Notes: generated by a model from the sequence alone, not told the origin. Shown: positions 43,504-51,999, numbered from the stretch's first letter. The stretch: 64,000 nt of DNA from Nitrospirota bacterium (GCA_004296885.1 SCVN01000003.1:62001-126000), one strand, 5' to 3'. Program-made: numbers and translations.

Positions 43504-44637
43504 ATGACAGACTGGCTGCTACGATCCACATCGATTCGGGACGGGGTGGCAGTATCCCCGTTGCCGCCGACCGGCTTGGCGACGCTTCCAACCAGGAAAC
43601 GGATGCTCCGCGCCTTTCTTACCGGTGATCCGGCTGCGGAAGGCCTGTTCTTTGCGGCGGTGACCACCACCGGCATCTTCTGTCGTCCGACCTGCACTGC
43701 GCGAAAACCCGATCCCCGCAACGTCGAGTTCTTCGCCACCGTAAGTGACGCGCTCCACAGCGGCTACCGACCGTGCAAACGATGCCGCCCCATGGACGTT
43801 GCGCGACGCCCTCCCGCCCTTGTCGAACGCTTGCGCGACGCCATTGAGCGGAACCCGACCGGACGGTTGACCGACAAGGACCTGGCCGCGATGGGCATCG
43901 AGCCATCGACGGCCCGTCGGCAATTTAAAACATACACTGGGGCAACGTTTCATGCCTACCATCGCGCCCGTCGAATGGGTCTTGCTTTGCACGACATACG
44001 CAACGGGCGCGGTCTCCTCGACATCCAGCTGGACCGGGGATTCGAGTCGGCCAGCGCATTCCGCGGCGCATTCACCAAAATGTTCGGCGTGCCCCCCAGC
44101 AAGGCCAAGGACAGGGACTGTCTCCTCGTTCGCCGGTTCGAGACTCCGCTCGGCACGATGCTGGCCCTCGCAAACGATCAGGGCCTGCACCTGCTCGATT
44201 TTGTCGAGCGGCGAGGCCTCGAGCGCAAACTGCTGACGCTCCGCGAGCGCCTGCACGCGGCGATTGTGCCGGGCAACCACGAGCATCTCGACGCCATAGC
44301 GATTCAGCTTCGTCGATATTTCGCGGGTGAGCAGCTCACCTTTGATGTGCCGCTCGTCCTCACCGGGTCGCCTTGGGAGCAACGTGTGTGGCGCCGCTTG
44401 CTCACCATCCCGCCCGGACGGACGAAATCGTACTCCCAGATGGCCAAAGAATTGAGGCGCCCCGAAGCCCGTCGCGCCGTCGGCCGCGCGAACGGCATGA
44501 ACTACCTGGCGCTTGTCATCCCCTGCCACCGCGTCATCCGCGCCGACGGCTCGCTCTGCGGCTACGGCGGCGGCCTCTGGCGCAAGCACTGGCTGCTCGA
44601 GCATGAGCGTCGCAGCCTCGCGCCATCTTCCCGGTGA
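43504..44637 (+). CDS. ada: bifunctional Ada: methylphosphotriester sensor and O6-alkylguanine-DNA methyltransferase
   Basis: A 377-residue alkylation-repair protein. The N-terminal Ada domain has zinc ligands Cys60, Cys64, Cys91 and Cys94; Cys60 (TGIFCRPTC) would accept methyl from DNA phosphotriesters. An AraC-type helix-turn-helix follows at about residues 105-210, and the C-terminal Ogt domain has the acceptor Cys341 in LVIPCHRVIR. ATG 43504 is taken, a GTG at 43498 would add two residues. An extra N-terminal stretch of about 20 residues precedes the domain. It probably controls itself. Confidence 0.95.
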   Translation: MTDWLLRSTSIRDGVAVSPLPPTGLATLPTRKRMLRAFLTGDPAAEGLFFAAVTTTGIFCRPTCTARKPDPRNVEFFATVSDALHSGYRPCKRCRPMDVARRPPALVERLRDAIERNPTGRLTDKDLAAMGIEPSTARRQFKTYTGATFHAYHRARRMGLALHDIRNGRGLLDIQLDRGFESASAFRGAFTKMFGVPPSKAKDRDCLLVRRFETPLGTMLALANDQGLHLLDFVERRGLERKLLTLRERLHAAIVPGNHEHLDAIAIQLRRYFAGEQLTFDVPLVLTGSPWEQRVWRRLLTIPPGRTKSYSQMAKELRRPEARRAVGRANGMNYLALVIPCHRVIRADGSLCGYGGGLWRKHWLLEHERRSLAPSSR

Positions 44638-44650
44638 TGCGGCGGAAGCC

Positions 44651-45061
44651 TTACGAGACGAACGTGATCCCGGCCTTCTGGACCTCCTGATAGGGGAGCA
44701 GCCACACCAACGATTCGTCGCTGAGATCGCCCACCTGAATCCGGTTGCCCCAGGGATCACGGAAGTCGCAGCGGAAATCCGGGTGCAGTTTCAGTTTATA
44801 TTTCTTGGTGAGCTTGCGCCGCACTTCCCGGATCTGTTGTTCATCCCGCACCATCAGTCCGAAGTGCTTGACGCGATCCGGTTGGAGCTGCTCCACCTCG
44901 AAGATCGCCATGAACTGATGCTCGCCCAGCTTGCACCAGGCCGCGCCTTCGCCGCCCCGGAGCATCTTCAACCCGAAGACGTCCGCATAGAACTTCACGG
45001 CTTTTTGGGCGTCGGTGACTTCGATCACGATATGGTTGCACCCGTAGACGTGAACCGCCAT
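44651..45061 (-). CDS. VOC family protein
   Basis: A 136-residue glyoxalase-fold protein. GCNHIVIEVTDAQKAVKFYADVFGLK opens the first module and DFRDPWGNRIQVGDLSDE carries the second acid/His ligand region. HQFMAIFEVEQLQPDR suggests metal or aromatic ligand binding. Substrate unknown. It converges on ada and is 25 bases from the pirin gene on the same strand, so pirin and this gene are probably co-transcribed. Confidence 0.87.
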   Translation of the reverse strand: MAVHVYGCNHIVIEVTDAQKAVKFYADVFGLKMLRGGEGAAWCKLGEHQFMAIFEVEQLQPDRVKHFGLMVRDEQQIREVRRKLTKKYKLKLHPDFRCDFRDPWGNRIQVGDLSDESLVWLLPYQEVQKAGITFVS

Positions 45062-45086
45062 CAGCGCACCTCCTTCACCGCTTCCG

Positions 45087-45995
45087 TCAAATTGCCAGAT
45101 GTCCCATCTTGCCCGCCTGATAGTCCCGCACCGCCTGCACCAGTTCCTCTTTCGTGTTCATCACAAACGGGCCATACCGGGCGATCGGCTCGTGGATCGG
45201 CTCCCCCGCCATCACCAGTATCGTCGCATCCTGTTGCGCCTCCACGAGGATCGGCGCGCCGGAGCTTCCGATCACCGCCAACTGCGCCTCGGTCGCCGGC
45301 TCCGATCCGTTCACCGTCACCTGTCCATCGAGCAGGAATAGGGCCACATTCCACCCGGTCGCAAATCTGAGCGTCGTTCCATGCCGAGCCTTCACGCGCA
45401 GGTCATAGAGCTGTACCGGCGTGAACGTCGTGGCCGGCCCCTTCGTTCCGTTGAACTCGCCCGCGATCACTCGAACCGACCCCGCATCTCCGTTCAGTGA
45501 AACGACGGGAATCCGCTCCTTCACCAGCGTCTGGTATCGCGGGGCCGTCATCTTGAACGCGGCGGGCAAGTTGACCCAGAGTTGGATCGCCTGCAACGTG
45601 CCTCCTCGTTTCGCCCACTCCCGCTCGTGCAGTTCCTCGTGGACGACCCCGGAAGCCGCCGTCATCCACTGCACGTCGCCGGGACCGATGACGCCAGCAT
45701 TCCCCGCCGAATCTCGATGCGCCACCATCCCTTGATAGACAATGGTCACCGTCTCGAATCCGCGGTGGGGATGTTCTCCCACGCCGCGCGGCTGACCGGT
45801 CGGGGGATAGTGCGTCGGACCCGCATAATCCAACATCAAGAAGGGGCTCACGTCTCGGTCGAGGTCGTGGCTCGGGAACAGATTGCGGACGTGGAAGCCG
45901 TCTCCGACGACATGGGTCGAGCCCGGCGAATAGATCCGGGGCCGACCGCCGATCGTTGGTTCTTTCGCTGCCGCCTGCCTGGTTGGTTGAGTCAT
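45087..45995 (-). CDS. pirin family protein
   Basis: A 302-residue bicupin. The N-terminal cupin has the metal motif HPHRGFETVTIVYQG and a further histidine/glutamate segment ASGVVHEELHERE, the standard pirin ligands. Bacterial pirins may act as quercetinases or as redox-sensitive regulators. ATG 45995 is taken with AGGTGG upstream; a start 45 bases earlier is less likely. The promoter at 46049-46077 carries an inverted repeat that is probably a repressor operator. Confidence 0.92.
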   Translation of the reverse strand: MTQPTRQAAAKEPTIGGRPRIYSPGSTHVVGDGFHVRNLFPSHDLDRDVSPFLMLDYAGPTHYPPTGQPRGVGEHPHRGFETVTIVYQGMVAHRDSAGNAGVIGPGDVQWMTAASGVVHEELHEREWAKRGGTLQAIQLWVNLPAAFKMTAPRYQTLVKERIPVVSLNGDAGSVRVIAGEFNGTKGPATTFTPVQLYDLRVKARHGTTLRFATGWNVALFLLDGQVTVNGSEPATEAQLAVIGSSGAPILVEAQQDATILVMAGEPIHEPIARYGPFVMNTKEELVQAVRDYQAGKMGHLAI

Positions 45996-46048
45996 GACCC
46001 ACCTGCCTTCCTTTTCGCACCGCCTACGGCCGACGATCACGAGAACTT

Positions 46049-46077
46049 ATGATAGTCCTAGCTAGAACTAAAGTCAA
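46049..46077 (-). promoter_or_regulatory. pirin promoter with inverted-repeat operator
   Basis: On the minus strand TTGACT (46072-46077) and TATCAT (46049-46054) are 17 bases apart. An 18-base near-palindrome at 46053-46070 (TAGTCCTAGCTAGAACTA) fills the spacer and overlaps the -10 element, a typical place for a MarR- or HxlR-type repressor. No regulator gene of these families is next to it in the window. Confidence 0.6.
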
Positions 46078-46158
46078 GGGCCTGGCCCGCCCGGGCCGAA
46101 CCGGTACGTTTTCATTGCTTTGTGGCTCTTGGGGCCGCGATTCCGCTAGAATGCATCC

Positions 46159-47061
46159 ATGAAGTACCGGATCAAGACCGGCGAGGAGCTGGCCTGGCTG
46201 CTGGACCATACCCACGCCTTTCAGGGCGGCCAGGTGACCGATTTGCACGTCCGCAAGCAGCGGCTCTATGACGAGTCCACGGGACTGCACATCACGGCGG
46301 GCACCACCATCACCGCCATCATCCGCTACGACCTGGCGGTCCGGGGCGATGCCGGACTCTATCCCCTCACCCGCGTGGCCAAGCTGACGATGGCCGGGGC
46401 CACGGACTTCTCGATTTTCGAGCAGGAAGGGGCGGACTGTTCCGAGATCGGAACCATCCATGCCGAAACGTCCGGGGGCCGGCTCCGGTTTTGGTTCGAT
46501 CCGCACGGAGAGCTCTACGTCATTTGCGATGAGGCGATGCTGGAAGAAGTCTCCGTGCCGGGAGCCGGCCGTCCCAGCCGCACCGGGATGACCGAATGGA
46601 CCTTTCAGGCCCCAACCGGCAACCTGCCGACCGTGAAATGGCTGTTGGACCAGTTGGACCGTGCCGGGGTCCCCTGCACCTGGCAGGCGGGAAAACGCTC
46701 GTCCGGGGCACACCAGACGTTGCGGTGGGAAGGCCGCCTGGTGCCGGCGCCGTACCGGCCCCGCGGAAGCCAGGGCCAGCCTCGGAGCGGCGGCGTGCTC
46801 GTTCAGGCTTACGGGCCTCTCGACGGCTGCGCCTTTGTGATCGCGCTCCGCGCCGCCTCTCCCCAGGACGGTGCGACCGGCCGGCTGTTCATCGCCCTGG
46901 CCGACCTCATCGCCCGCAGCTTTCCGGGCATGTGCCTCACCGGCGATCAGGTGATGGGCGGGGAGGAATGGCTGGGGCACGGGTTGGAGGGACAACCGGC
47001 TCCGCGGGGCGCGCCGGATCAGGCCGGAGAAGTCATTCGTCGGATGCAACCGGCAGAGTAA
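46159..47061 (+). CDS. hypothetical protein
   Basis: A 300-residue cytoplasmic protein. It opens MKYRIKTGEELAWLLDHTHAF and has a beta-rich middle; a long helical segment near residues 165-185 (LPTVKWLLDQLDRAGVP) precedes GRLVPAPYRPRG. Cysteines are scattered, without a motif. No signal peptide is visible. Its stop is ten bases before the inverted-repeat element at 47071. I do not recognise a family. Confidence 0.65.
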   Translation: MKYRIKTGEELAWLLDHTHAFQGGQVTDLHVRKQRLYDESTGLHITAGTTITAIIRYDLAVRGDAGLYPLTRVAKLTMAGATDFSIFEQEGADCSEIGTIHAETSGGRLRFWFDPHGELYVICDEAMLEEVSVPGAGRPSRTGMTEWTFQAPTGNLPTVKWLLDQLDRAGVPCTWQAGKRSSGAHQTLRWEGRLVPAPYRPRGSQGQPRSGGVLVQAYGPLDGCAFVIALRAASPQDGATGRLFIALADLIARSFPGMCLTGDQVMGGEEWLGHGLEGQPAPRGAPDQAGEVIRRMQPAE

Positions 47062-47070
47062 CGCGCCGCG

Positions 47071-47267
47071 CTAGTGTTGCGTCCCGGAAATACATTCGTG
47101 GTGAGCCCTTCGAGAAACCAACCGTTCGGCCTGAGGCTCTCGAAGGAGACGGTTGGTTTCCTCAGGGCGGGCCTGTCGAACCATGAACGGATTGCGTGAG
47201 AGCTCGCGCCCTTCGACAAGCTCAGGGCAAACGGATTATCATTGGAACTTATGGGACGCAACACTAG
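47071..47267. repeat. MITE-like inverted-repeat element
   Basis: Perfect 15-base terminal inverted repeats, CTAGTGTTGCGTCCC at 47071-47085 and its complement at 47253-47267, bound a 197-base unit. Inside, a 12-base perfect inverted repeat (47114-47125 and 47149-47160) and two TGTCGAA-type half-sites (CTGTCGAACC and CCCTTCGACAAG) form further hairpins. No protein is encoded. The right end covers the TAG stop of the methyltransferase gene at 47264. It resembles mobile or REP-type units; no target duplication is clear. Confidence 0.75.
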
Positions 47268-47953
47268 TGGGAAGCGTGGCCGTTTCCGTTTCCAGATCCG
47301 TTGCCCTTCCCATGGCCGTTCCCGGATCCGTTCCCGTTCTTCCGATTCACGCACTCCACAAGATGCCAGAACCGCAGCGGGTTGACCTTCTCCTTCCGCG
47401 CCACCAGCAACGACGTGCCCTCCAGCACATGATTCAGCGAGAGGTCGGTCCGGAACCCGATGTGCTTGCAGAGCGGGGAGATCACTTTTTCCACCGCGGC
47501 GATCAGCTTGTTCCCGTTGCTGAAGTGGTTCAGCATGATGATCCGTCCCCCCGGCCGGCAGACCCGGATCATCTCGGTCACCACCTTGCGATAGTCGGGA
47601 ACCGCCGTCACCACGTAGGCGGCCATGACGGTGTCGAAGCTGTCGTCCGGAAATTCCATCTGCCCCGCGTCCATGCGGGACAGCTCGACGTGCTCCAGCC
47701 CATACATCCGCACCCGTTCCCTCGCCTTCTCCAGCATGCCGGTGGAGAGATCAATGCCCACCAGGCGGCAATGTCTGGGGTAGAGCGGCAGCGACAGGCC
47801 GGTGCCGACCCCGACTTCGAGGATTCGCTCCCCCTGTGCGACGGGCAGCCGGCGGACCGTGGATTCGCGCGACTCGTGGAAAATCCTGCCGAAAATCTGG
47901 TCGTAGACCCCTGCGTAGTTCGAGTAGACCCGTTCAACTTTTTCCAGATCCAT
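47264..47953 (-). CDS. SAM-dependent methyltransferase with Gly/Asn/His-rich tail
   Basis: A 229-residue class I methyltransferase. Motif I is ILEVGVGTGLSLPLYP near residue 45, then LVGIDLSTGMLEKARER and motif IV DDSFDTVMAAYVVTAVPD. It resembles UbiE/PmtA-type enzymes, possibly phospholipid N-methylation; the substrate is not certain. The last 25 residues are almost all Gly, Asn, Ser, Lys and His (GNGSGNGHGKGNGSGNGNGH), perhaps a metal-binding tail. The TAG stop lies inside the terminal repeat of the element at 47071. The ATG follows GGAGG. Confidence 0.88.
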   Translation of the reverse strand: MDLEKVERVYSNYAGVYDQIFGRIFHESRESTVRRLPVAQGERILEVGVGTGLSLPLYPRHCRLVGIDLSTGMLEKARERVRMYGLEHVELSRMDAGQMEFPDDSFDTVMAAYVVTAVPDYRKVVTEMIRVCRPGGRIIMLNHFSNGNKLIAAVEKVISPLCKHIGFRTDLSLNHVLEGTSLLVARKEKVNPLRFWHLVECVNRKNGNGSGNGHGKGNGSGNGNGHASH

Positions 47954-48310
47954 GCATCCTCCGTCCCCGTTTAATCTTGTCCCAGGACTCGACTCCCGGA
48001 CGAAGCTCGCCGGGACAGGCCCCGGGGCCTTGAGCTGAGACAGCGCGGGGGTGTAACCGAGGCGGGAAACCGAGTTCGTAACACTGAACGATAAGGCCCG
48101 CCTGAACAAGAAAACGGGGCTACTCTATCCAAGTTGAGGAGAAGAGTCAACCGCGCCACAGGCGCAGCCTGCGGCACATCGCTGCGGTCGGCCTACGGTC
48201 GGATAGGCGAAAATCTTGCCCCGCCCTTGCGCTCGCCCCCCACGCCTTCCGATCTCCTGATCGGTGTGATATCGTGCGCGACTTGGCGGCTAAATGGATG
48301 AGGTGAGTCC

Positions 48311-48937
48311 ATGGTCCTGGCGGGATTCTTCGGCGCACTGCTGTTCCTGGCCCTGGTGATCGGGGACTGGTTCTACTTCTCCGGCAAATCGGCGGAGGCC
48401 GGCACCTACGGATGCCGGATTGCGGGAGCGCCGGACCAGGCTCCCTGGCCGTCCATGGCGGATATCGGCTCGCGCTTCGACGCCAATGGCCGGCTCAGGC
48501 TGCCGAACGGCTTCGCCCATTGCTTCCCGACCGAACGACGGATCGTCCTGCGCTCGCAGCAGGGCTTCCTCCCCAGCCGGTTCCGGACCGCCTGGCCCCT
48601 GAAGGCCTCGTTGGAATTCGCGCCCGAGGGACGGACCACCAGGGTCACCTGCATCAAGCGGATTCCCTGGTGCTCCGCGATCCTGACCTCCTTGTGGTTC
48701 CTTACCGTGGGAGCCGGCACGCTGACCTTCGTCGTTCTGTACCTGGCCGACGGAGGCCTGGCGTCGCTCCAAGGTATTTTGATGGGGCTCGGCATCCTGG
48801 GCATCGGCCTGTTGGTGCTGGCCTTCGGCCTCGTCACGATCGCCTTTGCCTATCGGCTGGAGAATCACCGGCTGACCCTGGTTTATCAGGACTTGCGGGC
48901 CGCCCTCGAGAAGCCGTCAGACCATCAGGACAAATAG
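48311..48937 (+). CDS. hypothetical membrane protein
   Basis: A 208-residue protein with three hydrophobic segments: LAGFFGALLFLALVIGDWF at the N-terminus, LTSLWFLTVGAGTLTFVVLYL and GILMGLGILGIGLLVLAFGLV. A soluble loop of about 90 residues lies between the first and second. The last 15 residues extend past the second membrane pair. Its end overlaps the convergent gene at 48925 by 13 bases. The family is not recognised; location is the inner membrane. Confidence 0.7.
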   Translation: MVLAGFFGALLFLALVIGDWFYFSGKSAEAGTYGCRIAGAPDQAPWPSMADIGSRFDANGRLRLPNGFAHCFPTERRIVLRSQQGFLPSRFRTAWPLKASLEFAPEGRTTRVTCIKRIPWCSAILTSLWFLTVGAGTLTFVVLYLADGGLASLQGILMGLGILGIGLLVLAFGLVTIAFAYRLENHRLTLVYQDLRAALEKPSDHQDK

Positions 48938-49251
48938 GCGTCCAGGAAGACCTGGTGTTCGGCGGGGAGACCGGTCTTGCCGGAACGGGCAAGGCCGGCG
49001 ATGATGCCTCGATGTTTCTGGCTCAAGCCGGATTCGACGAAGGCCGTCTTGTACTGAGCCCATTTCAAGGCCGGCTCCGAGGCCACGCGCGCCCGCTCCT
49101 CCGGAGCCATCGCCTTGAGCGAAGCGGTCAGGTGCGCGATGGCTTTTTCCACGCTGTGGTAGGGCGGCGCCAGCTTCAGTTGCGCATAGAACTGCTCCAG
49201 GTGCCCCCGGAACTCGTCGCGGATCGCTTGGGTCTGCCGGTCGTCGGCCAT
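48925..49251 (-). CDS. hypothetical helical protein
   Basis: A 108-residue charged protein without signal peptide. It begins MADDRQTQAIRDEFRGHL and is helical by composition (HLEQFYAQLK, EKAIAHLTASLKAM). It contains LSQKHRGIIAGLARSGKTGLP, in which GLARSGKTG only loosely recalls a P-loop (GxxxxGKT) and is not at a strand end, so ATP binding is not claimed. Its stop overlaps the convergent membrane protein gene. No family recognised. Confidence 0.65.
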   Translation of the reverse strand: MADDRQTQAIRDEFRGHLEQFYAQLKLAPPYHSVEKAIAHLTASLKAMAPEERARVASEPALKWAQYKTAFVESGLSQKHRGIIAGLARSGKTGLPAEHQVFLDAYLS

Positions 49252-49333
49252 CGTCGTGTGCCTCGCTCGCTACCCAGCAAGATAGCGGATCGCCGGCGGC
49301 TGAGCAAGACGGCGAATATGGTATGATCCGCGC

Positions 49334-50143
49334 ATGTCGACTCCTGTCCTCCCTTCACCGTCTCTGCGTGCGCAACTCAAGGCCACGGCCCTGGAAGCGG
49401 CCCGGGTGGCCGGTTCCATCCTGACCGACGCGGCCAGCAACGGATTCCAAGTCGAATATAAAGACACGGTCAATCTGGTCACGGACGCGGACCGGCGCTC
49501 GGAGCAGGCCGTGATCGAGGTGATCCGCAAGAGCTTCCCCGCGCACCGGATTCTGGCGGAGGAGGGAGGCGCGCAAGCGGGCAGCGACCTGGAATACCAG
49601 TGGGTGATCGATCCGCTGGACGGCACGACCAACTTCGCCCATGGCTATCCGGCCTACTGCATCTCCATCGGTGTAGAGTATCGGGGCGACTGCATCTTCG
49701 GCGTCGTATTGGACCCGACACGGCAAGAACTCTTCACGGCGGAGGCGGGGAGCGGGGCCTTCCTGAACGGGGTCCCTCTGCACGTCTCCCGCACCCCGAG
49801 GCTGGATGGGGCGTTGCTGGTCACCGGGTTCGCCTACGACATCCGCGTCAGCGCCCAGAACAACCTGGACAACTTTTCACGCTTTGCCCTCACGGCGCAA
49901 GGTGTTCGCCGCACCGGCACGGCGGCCCTGGACATGTGCTACGTGGCCGCCGGACGCTTCGACGGCTTCTGGGAACTCAAGCTGCATCCCTGGGACACGG
50001 CGGCCGGCCTGGTCATTCTGCGCGAGGCGGGCGGACGCGTCACCGATTTCAAAGGGACGCCCTACTCGATCTACGAACCGTCCATCGTGGCCAGCAACGG
50101 CCTGATCCACGAGGAAATGTTGAAGGTTCTCGGCCTCACGTGA
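49334..50143 (+). CDS. suhB: inositol monophosphatase family protein
   Basis: A 269-residue lithium-sensitive phosphatase. Metal-binding motifs are LAEEGGAQ near residue 75, WVIDPLDGTTNFAHG at about 91-105, and the C-terminal LHPWDTAAGLVILREAGG. The length is standard. It may dephosphorylate inositol-1-phosphate or related sugar phosphates; SuhB also has a role in rRNA maturation in E. coli. A GTG for the next gene overlaps its TGA by four bases. Confidence 0.93.
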   Translation: MSTPVLPSPSLRAQLKATALEAARVAGSILTDAASNGFQVEYKDTVNLVTDADRRSEQAVIEVIRKSFPAHRILAEEGGAQAGSDLEYQWVIDPLDGTTNFAHGYPAYCISIGVEYRGDCIFGVVLDPTRQELFTAEAGSGAFLNGVPLHVSRTPRLDGALLVTGFAYDIRVSAQNNLDNFSRFALTAQGVRRTGTAALDMCYVAAGRFDGFWELKLHPWDTAAGLVILREAGGRVTDFKGTPYSIYEPSIVASNGLIHEEMLKVLGLT

Positions 50144-50760
50144 CCAGCTATCGGGTGGGAATCCTGCTGTTCCCCGACGTCGAGGTCCTGGATTTCTGCG
50201 GACCGTACGAAGTCTTCTCCGTCACACGCCTCCATGAAGAGCGCCGCCGTGAGGAACCGTCACCGTTCGAGGTGGTCTTGGTCGCCGAAGAGCCGGGACC
50301 TGTGACGGCGACCGGCGGCTTGCGGGTGCTGCCCGACCATCGGCTGGTGAGCTGTCCGCCGCTCGACATTCTGGTCGTGCCAGGGGGCTGGGGAACGAGG
50401 AAAGAGATCGCCAACGAACGACTCCTCGCCTGGATCGCCGAGCGGGGCGCACAAGTGGAAACGCTGGCCTCGGTTTGTACCGGCGCGCTGTTGCTGGGGC
50501 AAGCCGGGCTGCTCGACGGCCGCCGGGCTACCACGCATTGGCAGTCCCTGGAGTGGATGCGCCGGTCTTTTCCGGCGGTCACGGTGGAGGAGGCGCTACA
50601 GGTGGTTGAAGACGGGCACATACTCACGTCCGCCGGCATCTCCGCCGGAATCGATCTGGCCCTCAGGGTGGTGATGCGCTACTGCGGCGAGGAGGTTGCG
50701 CGGGCCACCGCCCGTCACATGGAGTATCCGTTCCCTGAACACAATCGTCGGCGCATCTAG
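50140..50760 (+). CDS. DJ-1/PfpI family protein
   Basis: A 206-residue protein of the GATase1-like DJ-1/PfpI group. The nucleophile elbow carries Cys in LASVCTGALLLGQAGLL, followed by GRRATTHWQSLE, and the glycine-rich VVPGGWGTRKE is near residue 84. This arrangement is typical of the N-terminal half of AraC-type GlxA regulators, but no DNA-binding domain is present. GTG 50140 overlaps the suhB stop. Function could be isonitrile hydratase-like or glyoxalase-like; not resolved. Confidence 0.9.
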   Translation: MTSYRVGILLFPDVEVLDFCGPYEVFSVTRLHEERRREEPSPFEVVLVAEEPGPVTATGGLRVLPDHRLVSCPPLDILVVPGGWGTRKEIANERLLAWIAERGAQVETLASVCTGALLLGQAGLLDGRRATTHWQSLEWMRRSFPAVTVEEALQVVEDGHILTSAGISAGIDLALRVVMRYCGEEVARATARHMEYPFPEHNRRRI

Positions 50761-50824
50761 GTGTGCGATGCGCCTGCGGATATTGTATGATGGCCCGCCG
50801 ATTCACCGTTGAAAGAGGAATCAC

Positions 50825-51115
50825 ATGGCGACACAAACTCCCCCTTCAGGACGGCCGCCGGCCGGCAAACCGGGACAGCCGGGACTTACGGACCAACCGC
50901 CAGGACGCGACGCCGAGCTGCTCAAGGTCGTGGTGTCCCGCGCCGGACAACAGGTGAATGCCCAGTGGGCCATTCATCCTCAGATCAAGCACGATCTCAA
51001 GCCGGAGGAATGGAAAGAAATCTCGGACCTAATGGGCAAGGTGACCGGCATCGTCGGGAACCGTTTCTCGAAAGTCCTGGCCGAGGCGGAGCCGGATCAA
51101 CCGGGAACGGCGTGA
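50825..51115 (+). CDS. small hypothetical protein
   Basis: A 96-residue soluble protein. The first 30 residues are Pro/Gly-rich and probably disordered; the rest is helical (DLKPEEWKEISDLMGKVTGIVGNRFSKVL). The ATG follows GAAAGAGGAATCAC. A short hydrophobic stretch is not long enough for a membrane anchor. No family recognised. The following 100 bases are degenerate GGTTGAGG/GGTTAAGG repeat. Confidence 0.65.
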   Translation: MATQTPPSGRPPAGKPGQPGLTDQPPGRDAELLKVVVSRAGQQVNAQWAIHPQIKHDLKPEEWKEISDLMGKVTGIVGNRFSKVLAEAEPDQPGTA

Positions 51116-51125
51116 ACAGCAGAAA

Positions 51126-51204
51126 CAGGTTGAGGTTTAGGCTGAGGCTGAGTGAAGCAGGCTCAGACGAATCTTAACCTTGATCTCCCTCAACCTTAAC
51201 CTTC
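51126..51204. repeat. degenerate GGTTGAGG intergenic repeat
   Basis: GGTTGAGGTTTAGGCTGAGGCTGAG on one side and CTCAACCTTAACCTTCTT on the other face each other across an AT-richer centre, forming an imperfect inverted repeat. It is one of several low-complexity intergenic sequences of this kind in the window. Confidence 0.45.
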
Positions 51205-51219
51205 TTAAAAGGTGACTCA

Positions 51220-51552
51220 ATGGACACCTACTATCATCCCAAGGACCTGGGCAAGTTCGCCGACATGGGCAAGGGAAACAAGGACCTTTGGGACAAGTTC
51301 ATGAGCTACTACTCCGCCGTGTTCGCGGAGGGAGCGCTGACCGAGCGGGAGAAGGCCTTGATCGCGCTCGGCGTCGCCCACGGGGTCCAGTGTCCCTACT
51401 GCATCGACGCCTACACGCAGGCCTGCCTGGAAAAAGGCTCGAACGTCGAGGAGATGACGGAAGCGGTCCACGTGGCCTGCGCGATCCGGGGCGGGGCCTC
51501 GCTCGTCCACGGGGTGCAGATGCGCAACGTGGCCGAGAAACTGTCGATGTAG
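51220..51552 (+). CDS. carboxymuconolactone decarboxylase (AhpD-like) family protein
   Basis: A 110-residue all-alpha protein with the peroxidase-like CxxC of AhpD proteins, QCPYCIDAYTQACLEKG near residue 58, followed by the His-containing helix AVHVACAIRGGASLVHG. It resembles a subgroup annotated as linked to arsenosugar synthesis, but no other arsenic gene lies beside it here, so only the fold and thiol chemistry are claimed. An AAGGTGA site precedes the ATG. Confidence 0.88.
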   Translation: MDTYYHPKDLGKFADMGKGNKDLWDKFMSYYSAVFAEGALTEREKALIALGVAHGVQCPYCIDAYTQACLEKGSNVEEMTEAVHVACAIRGGASLVHGVQMRNVAEKLSM

Positions 51553-51621
51553 CAGGGCGCCTTAAGGTCATTTTGGTGGGGATAGACTGACCAGCCTACT
51601 TAATAGTTAGAACTCAGAATC

Positions 51622-51999
51622 ATGGCACTCACTCTCATTGCCTTCGATGATCCACCGAGTCGATTTGCAGCGACGAAGGTTGGAGCTACCGTGCCAGACG
51701 GTCGGTTCTTTCTAGACTTCACGCGAAAACTTGAAGTCATCAGATGGTTCGGCGTCAGAAATCGGCACATCGGTCCAGCGGTCGGTTTGCTCGTCCCTGT
51801 AGTCCACGAAGCAGAGAGGTCGGGGGGCTACGTGATCGGCGTCAGCATAGGTGATCCGTACTTTCGAGATCTCCGCAAACTGTGGAAGACACACTTTCCA
51901 TCAAATCTTGCAGCGGTTCCTCAAGAAGCAGACGGCCTCAAAATCATTGCCGATTTCGCAACGCAGTTCCCAGATGACTGCCAACCACCAAAGGCGTAA
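51622..51999 (+). CDS. hypothetical protein, lower-GC region
   Basis: A 125-residue soluble protein. It has two short beta-type segments (TLIAFDDPPS, GYVIGVSIGDPYF) and ends in a helix with LKIIADFATQF. No motif is recognised. Codon use is less GC-rich than that of the neighbouring core genes, and the upstream region contains AGTTAGAACTCAGAATC, without a convincing ribosome-binding site. The gene may be recently acquired. Confidence 0.55.
   Translation: MALTLIAFDDPPSRFAATKVGATVPDGRFFLDFTRKLEVIRWFGVRNRHIGPAVGLLVPVVHEAERSGGYVIGVSIGDPYFRDLRKLWKTHFPSNLAAVPQEADGLKIIADFATQFPDDCQPPKA

Noticed and set aside
48925-49251. P-loop in the helical protein (GLARSGKTG)
   Set aside because: It is not preceded by a beta-strand and the rest of the protein shows no nucleotide-binding fold.
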